Assembly: GCA_934047225.1 (NCBI GenBank)
Contig: OW203992.1
Coordinates: 7,057,501 to 7,121,500 of the forward strand
DNA from: Ypsolopha sequella
Taxonomy: Eukaryota > Arthropoda > Insecta > Lepidoptera > Ypsolophidae
Direction: 5' to 3'
Length of the DNA: 64,000 nucleotides
Shown here: one piece after another, positions 38,100-49,200 of the stretch
Layout of the letters: the number at the start of each line of letters is the position of its first letter
Position numbering within the stretch: position 1 is the first letter of the stretch
The notes under the pieces: model-generated
What the model was told of the DNA's origin: nothing
Database searches by the model: none
Seen by the model: the letters and a program-made list of their open reading frames with translations, nothing else
Translations under genes and position numbers: made by a program

Positions 38100-38608
38100 T
38101 AAGAGGCCTGCGGAGCAATCCTAATTCATATAAACGAAATACCAAAACCATTTGCAAATCATAGATATTCTTAGGATAGAGTGTATTTATTTCGATTGGA
38201 TTACAGAATATCTAGGTTCCCAAATATACATTTTGAAAGGACTTAAATACGACATATAAGCAATCTCAAATTTCCATAGAAAGCTTATTTTCTCATATTT
38301 CATGTTTTAAATCAGTGTTCTATTTAACATAGATATTCTGTAATACAATCGGAATAAATACACACTACCTTAAGAATGTCTATGATTTACAAATGGTTTT
38401 GGTATTTCGTTATTTTTGATCCAACAATTAATTTCCAATAATAGTTCGCCTGGAAGAAATCGCGATAAGTGACAATGCCGTGAATTGTTGCCTTATTTTA
38501 TAAGTTTGTTCTTTTACCTGATTTATTTATTTTGGTGTACAATAAAGAGTATTAAATTTGTCTTGTCTTCGTTTGTGTATGAACTAGAATTGCTCCGAAG
38601 GCCTCTTA
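38100..38608. mobile_element. Foldback MITE with TAAGAGGCCTGCGGAGCAAT ends
   Basis: Outer arms TAAGAGGCCTGCGGAGCAAT and ATTGCTCCGAAGGCCTCTTA; inner arms around AAATACCAAAACCATTTGCAAATCATAGA also pair. No coding content. Confidence 0.7.
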
Positions 38609-39154
38609 ATTTCGCCCTATTCACTCACCACATTGTTTTATAGATCCTAAGATTATTTTTTTTGTAACTTTGGAATTCTTTTTGTACGTAGAGGACAGAT
38701 AATTCGATAAAAGTAAAATGCATCTTCTCATTCATTATCAGATCTTATAATAGAATGACATTTAATGTATTTATAGAGATGTGCTACCTGTATCGATATC
38801 AGTTTTTAAACATTTATTTTCAGTATATACCTATACAAACGACAAATGAAAAAAAAAACAAGGTATAGTCCGTCCTATCAAAGCAAATAAAAAATATATA
38901 TTGCTCACTTACGCCGTGAAATTGTATGGTCTTGGAAATGAAATAGTACTCGTGTATAAGTACAACATTAAAAAAGTTCACACACCAGCTTTTTGTTATT
39001 TTGATTTCGAAGTTGCTCAAAGCTAATACAATTTTACGGCATATATCAATCAAACTGTGTTTTTTTTAAGCTTTTTCATAATAAAAACTGTTTTTACTGA
39101 CGAGACTATAGCTAGTTTACGTTTCCCAAACAACTAAAATGTGATCATGTATTT

Positions 39155-39553
39155 AGTACAGACTGGAAAGTTAAATAAAATTGGGGCACTACGGGAAGTT
39201 ACCAGATACGTTATAGATACGAAAAAACAGCTTGAGGAGACCAAACCTAACATAACTTAAATATGCATTCATAAATTTGGGATAAAATGTACAATCATCG
39301 AGAAAAACGGCAATTTTCACCAGAAAAAAATCCATCTTATTCGATTTTCTTATTGATAAGGAACATAAGTTTCGACATATGGGGTCAACCGAGGCCGAGG
39401 CGAGGTATAAAAACTCCCAAAAAACGCAAAATAGGATTCCTATAAATTAAATATGGAAATTTTAGGGTTAGTCTCCGAAAGCCGTTTTCTTGTATCTATA
39501 ACGTATCTGGTAGCTGCATTTAGGGGCCCATTTTAACTTTCCATCCTGTATAT
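39155..39553. mobile_element. Foldback MITE, TACAG..TGGAAAGTT ends
   Basis: Inverted ends TACAGACTGGAAAGTTA and AACTTTCCATCCTGTA; ACCAGATACGTTATAGATAC and GTATCTATAACGTATCTGGT pair inside. Its ends resemble those of 59896-60082 (TACAGGATGGAAA). Confidence 0.65.
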
Positions 39554-40573
39554 AGTTATATACGAGTACCTACCTACCAACTTAAATGCATCATGTTCAA
39601 TAGGAATATCTTGAAAAGATCTAGATTTCGCAATTTCCTCACAAATCTTTCTTTTATATCACAAAATTAAATCGATCCTACTCGATTTATTCAGCTAATT
39701 CAGCACATCCCTAGTTACAAGTGAAAACCGTTGCAGTGTTGGTGGTCGCTGGCCGCAGGCGAGTTCCCACGGGGATCGAGCGCGTCGGAAAATTTATGTT
39801 CATGAACTGAGAAATCTGTCATAAGCGATATGTATGGCGTGCCTCTGCCTGAAGTGGCATGAATAATTTTTCACGTGAAATATTTTTCGTGCCACAAGCT
39901 GACTCATATTTGAGAAAAGAAATTCTTATGAGCGATGTGGCTGAGTGTCTAAGAGCGGTTTCGCAGCCGGATCATGAAAAACCCGCCTTTTTCTAATTAA
40001 TCGAAACAGAACACAAATTAAAACATTTTGAAATTCTAATTTACAGAAACCAATGGAAACTTCACGATGGCAGCATACACAGTACAGTACATAGATACGA
40101 GTAATAATGTTTTGTTAAATAACTATTGAGTGAATTTTGAATTTAAGTGTTCTGTTTCATACAATATAGTCTTCAATAAAACCTTATTAACTGCTTAAAC
40201 CTTATTATTGTGTATGTTGCCATCGCAAAGTTTTCATTGGCTTCTTTAAATTAGTTTTTTTTTTAAATGTAATTGACTAGAAAAACAAAATTTATACTTG
40301 CGATTGTCGGCACTTGGTGAAACTGGAAATTGACTAGATTCTTTTATTTTGGATACCAACGAAACGGCATTGGTTTCACAGGTTTTTTTGAAACGAAGTT
40401 CCTTATCGCAAGCTACACTCCAGACACTTGGCGAATGAGAGCTAGGCCAAAAATGGTATAAGATTTCGACCGTCACGACACTTTTGCTAAGATATTGTGT
40501 CTTTAAAAGCGTATGTTTATGTATGTGCACGTGCGGTGTGCGCGTCGGTAGTGAAAGCACAAAATTGATAATA

Positions 40574-41134
40574 CCAGAAGGCCGACTCCATACAACGAGC
40601 GAAAACAGACGCACACATGCATAGACGCGTACGTATGATGATCTCGGCAGAATTTTGTATTGGCATTCGACCGACTTCGACCGAGATCGTCGTACGTACG
40701 CGTGTATGTGTGCATGCGCCTGTTTTCGCTAGTTAAGGCGATACCAAAAAAAAAAGGGTTTTTTTCGATTCCATTTACTCCACTATAACGTCTATTTCAT
40801 TTTGAGTAAATGTTTATTGAGTATTTGATTAAGATTCTCACTGAAGGAAAACGCGATTGGATGAAATTTTTTCGATAGAATTTAATTCCGAAAAGACCTC
40901 TAAATTGTTTTATTTTTTCCTGTAATTCTGAAATCCTAACTAATTTAACTGTGAGATTGCATTCAAAATCTGGATAATGTATTTGTATAGTCTCCTTGAA
41001 AATAGTTTTGACAAAATAGCTTAGTACATTTTATATTAATAAAAAACCGATGTTTTGCTACTTTTCCACGAATCCGTCCCACTCGCACTGAGGGTTTTTG
41101 CGGAGTGAACCTTCTGTAAGCAGTTATTTTGTGG
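40574..41134. mobile_element. CCAGAAGGCCGACTC hairpin repeat, copy 1 (interrupted)
   Basis: ATGCATAGACGCGTACGTAT...ACGTACGCGTGTATGTGTGCAT form arms around GATCTCGGCAGAATTTTG. Matches 48887-49100; interrupted by the TTAA element at 40737-41100. Confidence 0.7.
40737..41100. mobile_element. TTAA-flanked MITE, GGCGATAC ends, copy 2 (right end lost)
   Basis: Follows TTAA at 40733-40736 and matches 19010-19423 through the ATCCGTCCCACTCGCACTGAGGG block, then stops short of its right terminus. It interrupts the hairpin repeat at 40574-41134; the uninterrupted copy at 48887-49100 shows the empty site. Confidence 0.7.
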
Positions 41135-41439
41135 TGAAACAAACTTCGTTCTAACCGGGTGTCCCGCCACGACACCTGTTGCATTTTTACATTTATTAGG
41201 AAAGACTGCCGAAAAAGGATGGCTGGGGATGGCCGAGGATGGCCAAGGATAGAAAGTTGTGCCGTGCCTTTCGAGAGACCTAAGTCCAGCAGTGATGGTT
41301 TATAAACTACCTAGCAAAACTTAACGTTTTTTTACTCTCTTCGTAGGTTTGTTGTATTTTTCCTCCGTTGGTAATCTTCAGAAGACATAAACCCTCTCTG
41401 ACCAAATGTCATTGTTTAGTTAGCGGATGGTAGTATATT

Positions 41440-41535
41440 TTAGGGTTCAGTACCCAAAGGGCAAAACGGAGCCGTATTAATATGTCACTCCGCTGTCCGT
41501 CTGTCCATCCGTATATCACAGGTCTCTAGATCTTA
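41440..41535 (+). repeat. Common lepidopteran repeat fragment (TAGGGTTCAGTACCC)
   Basis: TAGGGTTCAGTACCCAAAGG followed by CCGCTGTCCGTCTGTC is a motif combination found widely in lepidopteran non-coding DNA. Exact superfamily not assigned. Confidence 0.5.
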
Positions 41536-42089
41536 GATGGAATGAGATAGAGGCCTGCAATTTTGATATGTTGTGTAAAATGTTGACTTATAACCGAATA
41601 TTTAATTTAAAATGTAATTAAATTATTTAACAATGACATATGACAAACATGAATATGGAGCGTTTGGGTTGTCATTGTCTAGGACTCATTGAATATTTAA
41701 AGAATAAATGTATATAAAAAAAAAGAAAAAGAAATGGGGGGCAATTAAAGTTGTCATTTTTAGACCATATTTGTTACGGGGTAAAAACCGGGATAAAAAC
41801 TCAAAGACCAAGTAGTTAGGAATTTGCAATTTCTGTATATTATGTACAATTATGCTGTATTAAAACACCAAATACTGAAAACGCCAATTTATAATGTAGT
41901 TTTAGGGTAACGTCCCCGAATACTGAACCAACACAATATTGGAGTTTTGTTTCATACAAGTCTGTCATTTCTGTTTAAATTATTTAAATATCAGGGCGTT
42001 AGTCCTACTCGCACTTGACCGGTATTACTATTGTTTTGTTCAGTTAGAAATGTAGAAAATAACTAGATCCTTAAATAAATAAAATTATC

Positions 42090-42233
42090 CATAGAACAGT
42101 TCCATAGCTAACTGGCCAAAATGTATGAAACAAGTCTCGATTTCCTACTTTTTTTTTTTAGGGAAAGTTGATCGTTTGGACGGGTACTATCGCCAGTTTT
42201 CGGCTTCCGCAACTTCATCTTAACACCCTGTAT
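42090..42233. mobile_element. CGGAAGCC foldback MITE, partial copy
   Basis: The right half of the family seen at 63357-63622 and 44090-44343: ATAGCTAACTGGCCAAAATGTATG to CAGTTTTCGGCTTCCGCAAC and CTTAACACCCTG. Confidence 0.6.
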
Positions 42234-42557
42234 AACGGTAATTAATTATACATTCCTAGCATTGAAGGCCTACAGACGTCAAAAAAAACAAAAATATTTG
42301 GTTAGAAAGTTTTAGTATTTTTATAAAGTTTTAGTACATAAAGATATAAATAGGTGGCGCCGTTCATTAAGAGAGCGCATAAATAAAATTGTTTTTTTTT
42401 TGTTATTTACGTTTTTATTATGTAAATAAATGAGATACTCCACATAAAAAAAATTATATATAGGCATAATTAATAAAAAAAAATATATATATTTCTCTGT
42501 GACTTAATAGTGCACTGTCGAGGTTTTTTTTTATCAAAATTATTGAATCTGTGAATC

Positions 42558-43036
42558 CACATAGTATCATAGACTAAGTATTACTACGTATAGACCGACA
42601 ACTTCCATACATCAAGGCATAACAATTTTTTTACGCGCCGTTACAATACTAGGTGTTGCCATAGACCGTCCATGGTGTTGCCAAGTGTTGCAAATAAAAA
42701 CAATTTGTTTAATTGGTTGCAAGTAAATTCTCATGGTTACCAAAACTCTTATGGCTGTAATAGCTTTGCATAGAAAAATTAGATGACGCTACGTTGGCAA
42801 CACTAACAGTGAATATTTTAGCGCCATCTATTATCAAAGTGGGAATTATTTTCATGTTACGTGACATCGCTGTGCCACTAGTGTCACCAATCGGTCTATT
42901 TTAGCATCGTGTTCGGTAGAGGATTTAGCAACGACATCTAGATTTCGTTAGAATTTTATAAATTTTTTGTGGCTACAAACTGATGTATGGGAACTGCTAG
43001 TCTATACGTAGTAATACTTAGTCTATAATAGTATGC
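42558..43036. mobile_element. Foldback MITE directly upstream of gene A
   Basis: CATAGTATCATAGACTAAGT and ATTACTACGTATAGAC are mirrored by GTCTATACGTAGTAAT and ACTTAGTCTATAATAGTATG; arms about 55 bp. It ends 127 bp before the gene A ATG, so it probably forms part of that gene's promoter region. Confidence 0.7.
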
Positions 43037-43163
43037 ACAATATAACTAACTGAAATTGCATTATTTACGATTTATTTTTAATGGTTTGAAGCGAGATGCT
43101 CGTATGAATTTTTTATAGCATTTCTTTTTGTTGTGTTCAATTCAACCCTAGACTAAGAACAAC

Positions 43164-43230
43164 ATGTACAATAAAGTATTATGGAAATGTTTTGTAGTTG
43201 TTAGTATTTGTTTTTTAATGTGTCCAAAAC
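43164..43230 (+). CDS. Gene A exon 1 (signal peptide)
   Basis: Encodes MYNKVLWKCFVVVSICFLMCPK plus one base; donor C|GTAAGT, phase 1. Homologous, with the same length, to the exon at 56777-56843 (gene B). A foldback element (42558-43036) ends 127 bp upstream. Confidence 0.8.
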
Positions 43231-46200
43231 GTAAGTAACTTTTTTGGTACTTAGAAAATTCGTGTAAGTATTTAGATGACACCAAAATAGAGCTAAAATT
43301 TAAAGTGTCAGGTTGGACGAAATAATTGTGGGTGAAAAGTAGGTGTACGATAGTTTAATTGTGTACATTGGATGTCAAAAAGCACTTCTTTTACATTTAG
43401 TTCAGGACTGTACTGCTGTGTTAGCTCGTTTCTGCTGTCTTTTTCTCAACATATCACAAAACGTGAGAACTTGGGCGAAAGAGTATCTCCTTGACGTACA
43501 TCTAGGTTGATCAGCACAGAGATGGTTAGGTTAGGTCAGTTCATTCATGTAGGCCTGTTATGAAGCAGATATACAAAAAATGGTGGAGAATGTCAATACA
43601 TCTCTTGTTAATGTCACAACAATGGGAAAATGGAAAACGACCCAGCGTCAACACTGTCGAATCAACAACGAAAAATTTGCGTCGTCCGTAGATACACCTT
43701 TAGCTTAAAAATTAACAGGAAATTAGCTGTTTTCTAGAAAAGGAATAGTTGACTGAAGACATGCACTGTATAAGCCGTACGATTGACGTGCTTTTTCTAA
43801 AACTTAAACTATTACATTCATTTTTAGGAGTAAGGGTACAGAACATAACATTACCAGTTGAGCAAAAAGAAATTTCTGAAAATGACAGCACACCAGTACC
43901 ACAGAAGTTGCCTTTAATTAAGAAAAGGAAACTGAAATCTGTTAGCAACGTGGGTACCGAAGAAACAGGATTTGATTTCACAAACGAAGAAATGGCTAAA
44001 TTCAAGATTTGGCCTCAAGGAGTCGTTCCTTTTTACATCGATGATCTTTCCTTTGGTAAAGTTATACTATTTATTTTATGAGCATAGCACAGGATGTTAA
44101 AATAAAGTTGCGGAAGCCAAAAACTGGCGATAGAATTCGCTCATACGAACAACTTTCCGTGAAAAAAATGGAGAAATCGAGAAAAACAAATCTGTTGTTT
44201 CATACATTTTGGTCGGGTAGCTATGTATCATTTCCATAAAACAGCTGTTTTTTTTTTTTGCGTTTCGAGGGTTGGCTCTATAGTAAAAGTTGTTCATATG
44301 GACGAGTACCATCGCCAGTTACTGGCTTCCGCAACTTCATCATTTATACACGTAAAATAAATGAAACTCGTATATACTTACTAGAAAAGTAAGGAAAAAT
44401 ATTTATGCTACACCTGCTCGGAAAGTACCTTCTTACTTTTTTGAAAACGATGCAGAAAATACGTCATTACTGTCATACAAATATGCGGGCGGAAAAAGTG
44501 TATGAAAATTCATTGTTAACGTGCTTGAGCGGGCAGAAAAAGTATATGCAAATCCATTGTTAACGTGCTGTTTTTTTTTTTTAATAACATAAAGAATGAG
44601 CAAGTGGCCAAGTGGCCAGTATTATTTTGCGAACTCGTACATACAACTCGAAAAATGATACTGGCCACTTGCTTTTCCTGTACATAATAAAAAATAAGAA
44701 GGAAATAAAAAGTGACAATCGCACGCGAGTCAGTCGGTTCCTTTTATTGTATTTTGATTAAAAGTAAAATTATACTATTTCCTCGCAGGTGTAGTATAAA
44801 GCACTATGTATCACTCGGGAGAAAGTGCGATTCCCAACCCGTGTGTATTGAGGCCCTTGGCTTCGCCTCGGGCCTCAAACTACACCCTCGTTGGTAATCT
44901 TCCCCTTTCTTCCCTCGGTGAACAATGTACTATTGTCTGTTATCCATCTGCATCTGCATCACCAGTTTCCATTTTAATATTAGTTCCATAATTAAGAAAT
45001 TTGCCACGTTACGAGTAGGTATCAAGTTACAGTTGGACTCCGGAATAAATATGGGATATTTGATTTCTGATTAGGTAAAGTATTTTTAAGGCACAATTGG
45101 TTGACCAATGAAAGATATTTTCAAAAAGACCATTATATTGACGTATTTCTTGATCGGATGATCATCAAAAAACGTAACCCAGCTTAAAACTCCTGTTGCT
45201 TCTTAGTTGGTAATTTGGTATCATGCCGCATGCCGTAACTTTCAGACAAAGGCTTCCGTGACAAACTACGTTCCTTTCTGGAGTCAGTTAGTGGTACTGG
45301 CTTCCACTTCATCGAGCTACCGAAGCCTCCAAAAGACCAGAGCCGTTGGGTTTTCTTTATCAACCGCCGAGGAGTTCTCGAGTGTTCTGATTACACCACT
45401 GATGATTTCACAAATGATGGAGTGCAGGTATGCTTAAGCCTTTACCTGAGCCTAGGTCATGAGCAATGCCAGACTTTCGAGGGTCCTTTGGAAGAAATAG
45501 GGAACCTCCTTGAATAAAAAATGCATGATCTGTTGATCTTTTATTAAGATAATCTACTTATAAGCAATGCATTAAGATATATACTTTTGTCTGAAAAAGG
45601 ATATTACCAACCTATTTTTTTTAAACATTCCACGGAAGGTCGTGGTTAAGGGTTAAAGGACCAACTTGATTTTTTTTTCATAAAATAGGTTATAAAATAT
45701 AAAGGAAATCTACTTAAATTCAATATTTTTTGCCTACAAAATATTTCAGTTAGTATTAGCTAAAAACCCGTTGAAGACAAATAGACCAATGAGCAAACAT
45801 ATAATCGCCTGTATCAAAAGCTAATAAAGTATTTGCCATTGGATTTTTGTTGATGAAGTTGCTGGGGTAGGCCATACTCTAACTAAAGAGATCAAAATAA
45901 CTTTGGTAAAAGCAAATGTTTATAGACAAGTTCTAAAAAACGTGATGAACGTGTGATAGTAAAGGAACTTCAAGTGATAGTTTACTCAATCACGTCAACC
46001 TGCCTTGCTGAAATATCTGTCAAGACAACTGGTCTTAGGTCGATTATAGCATTTTTAGGGTTCCGTAGTCAACAACAAGAAACCCTTTATAGTTTCGCTA
46101 TGTCCGTCTGTCTGTCTGTCCGCTGCTTAGCTTAGAGACTATTAGTACTAGAAAACTGTAATTTGGCATGGGTATATATATTTATCACGTAGATAAAGTG

Positions 46201-49200
46201 GTACAGTAAAATTTTGAAAAATATATTTTTTTAGGGTACCTCCCCTATACGTAAAGTGGGGATGATTTTCTTTTCTCGTCTATCCCCTAGTGTGGAGTGT
46301 CGTTGGATAGGTAATGTAAAAATATTGGGGGTTTGAGAAAACCATTTTTTGATCCAGGGTTCCGTTTGCGAATAATTAAGCTTAAAAGTGTTAATTTTTG
46401 TTAGAGTCAAGTGTCCCGCGCCCCTACCTGCGAAACGGTTGTATTTATTTGGAGACGTGAAAAAAATCAAGGCAGTAGTAAAAATAACGAAATTAAAAGG
46501 AAAACAATCACAACTAAGTAGGATTTACAAGTTAACGAGTACAAATCGCGTCAAACTTTTAGTTCTCTCTAAACATGGGGCGATTCGCATCAGCAGGAAC
46601 AAAATGTATGGGCCGTTCTTGGGAAGAGCAACTTCCGAGCATACTAGAAGTTGGGCGCGATCTGTATAAACTTATAACTGCGACAAACTTATAAAATGTA
46701 CTTGGAGTAGAAGTCCGCATATTGTGCAGGGCAACTACGGAACCCTAGACTGCCCGTAGCCCGACACGCACTTGGCCGGTTTTTTTAATCTGAGTAATCA
46801 ATTTTATTGTGTATTTTCGATTTAGGATATGTATGATACGTTCTACATTCATCTGCTATTGGATATTAGCATTGAGTTTATTTTCTAGAATTGAAGATTT
46901 TTTTTTTTTTTTTGTAGAGAGTTACACTTGGCTATGACTGCTTGGACAGAGAGAAGGCACTGGCTGGCACCGTGCTGGCTCTAGCCGGAGTGCCTCCGCA
47001 ACACAACGCACCTGATCGAGACGAATACGTTCAGGTCAACATTGAAAATGTTTTGCCTGGTAAGATCTTTTGACATTAAATTTAGTAACATCATAATAAC
47101 AAAAAAAAGCTCACATTTCGCGAAAATTTTCCTGATGATATACAAATTTATTTACAATATGTTTACAAATTAACCTATAAGATGGATCTAAGTCACGATC
47201 TGGACCATGAGTCCATTAAAATTATTAAAATCCATGTATATCTAGCAAAGTCAATCTAAAAATCGTTAAATTTGAGTAATATCTTAATATAGTTCTGTGG
47301 TCTTAATAAAAAGCTGTGCTTTTATTGTTAAAATCAAAAAGTAGTACAATTCAAACAATGAAAATGTTATTTAGATCAATAATAACCAAAAATAATGATT
47401 TTGTAAACATCCACAGTCTTGCTAAAAGGTACTTTCTCCTGAAACAAGTTTTCAATTTTGCGCCCGCGACGAACTCGGTACGATTGTATTGTCATCGCTA
47501 GTTTCATGGAGCGTGCACCTTATAGCGAAATGAAACAGCATTATATTTGGCCACGCCCACAACGGAGTTGGTCGCGTCATGATATCTGTTCTCATGCGAT
47601 TATTATGACTAAAATACAAACGAATCTGTTGATAGCAAACTCAAAGATTCAAATAAGACATAAATGCAGAATATATTATAATTACTGTCAGAATCAAATC
47701 GACAGAACACTTAAGAGGCTATGCGAATGTTATTTTTGTCACTGTCACTCCAAGCGACAAATCGCGCAGCGCGAGAGGGGCGGATCCAGGGCAAAAGGGA
47801 AAAAAGTTAGTTTTATATTTTTATTTAAAAAACTAAAATAGCTAGCAAAATTTCAAATATCACCTAATAAAATATGTTTGAGTTCTGTATATGGTTCCTA
47901 TTCGTCAAACGAGGAGAAAAAGTGTGCTTGAAGACCTCATTTCAAAAATTATTTCTATAGATGAAAATTTATCCTAACATGTTTTCCAATTTCAAAACTC
48001 TAGATTATATAGTCAAAATGCATATACCAGAAATTTATTGAAATTTTCCGTGTATTTCATAAAATACACAGAAAAGAAACACCCGTATTTTTTTCGCATA
48101 TCGCCTCAAAAGTTACTTTTATATCAATCACATCATTTACTCTAATGAAGTTTTTTTTTTCTTTAGATAAGCAAAACTTATTCAAGTCTTTGCAAAATAA
48201 TGAATGGTTATTTCATGAGCTTAAGTATGACTACAGTAGTGCGGGACATTTCGATTGGCATAAATACTCTGCAAATGGAAAAGCGACAGTAAAACCCAAG
48301 GTATTATTTTTCTGTTTGATTTTTTTAATCAGGCAGTTTCGTACTTTGTGGTGAGAGGTACACAAGGTGATTTTAAACGTAACCTCAATTATTTTGGGTA
48401 TATCTATAAATGTCTGTAGAATATATTTTAGATGAAAAAATAATTCAAATTATCATTTATTTACCATCATAATTTGTGGTCATCCTAAAGGACCAACTTG
48501 ACAATAGTCTAACTAAAATAACAAAATAGCTTAAATTAGAACTACATTATTATAATTACAATATGTATGTACATATATACATTTATATATATGTACATTA
48601 TGATTACACTGACAGTCCAATGCAGTGCGATAAGTTAGCCAGACTCTTCGAAACACCTCTGCACCAACCACACCACACTGTCCCACCTCATTTTGACTGA
48701 CTATCAATTCTGGGAATTTTTTGGAATCTTTAAATCGTTTTAACTTCTAAATCAATAAATGAAATTAATTTAATTTAATTACGTTGAAGTAAGTTATAAT
48801 CTTATTATTGTTTTATGATCTATAAAATTACATTAGGGTTACGTTAAAAGTCACCTGTATAACACCCCGATATAGATACTACCAGAAGGCCGACTCGACG
48901 ACGACGGAGCGAAAACAGACACACACATGCATAGACGCGTACGTATGATGATCTCGGCAGAATTTTGTATTGGCATTCGACCGACATCATCCGAGATCGT
49001 CGTACGTACGCGTCTATGTGTGCGTGCGCCTGTTTTCGCTAGTTATGCGGAGTAAACCTCCTGTAAGTGGTTATTTTGTGCCCCGACACTCAGTACTTAG
49101 TTGCCGATTTAAAAACCTACAAATCTAACTGACTTGTCCATACACGCTTGTCTACATATACACACACGCACACCCTCTCACAGCGAACGAGCGGTACTGA

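Larger units (their letters stand above)
33307..43163. other. Intergenic region between wg and astacin-like gene A
   Basis: Nearly 10 kb without a recognisable host coding exon. The first part is probable wg 3' UTR. It holds a hairpin (35201-35352), an element with inverted ends at 36281-36425, MITEs at 37069-37336 and 37461-37720, a SINE abutting the latter (37742-38073), foldbacks at 38100-38608, 39155-39553 and 42558-43036, a hairpin repeat at 40574-41134 interrupted by a TTAA element, and a fragment of a common lepidopteran repeat near 41440-41530. No Wnt-6 exon is present. Confidence 0.75.

Noticed and set aside
47458..47841. 127-codon frame in gene A intron 4
   Set aside because: Overlaps the GAGGCTATGCGAA mobile element and shows no domain or splice support.
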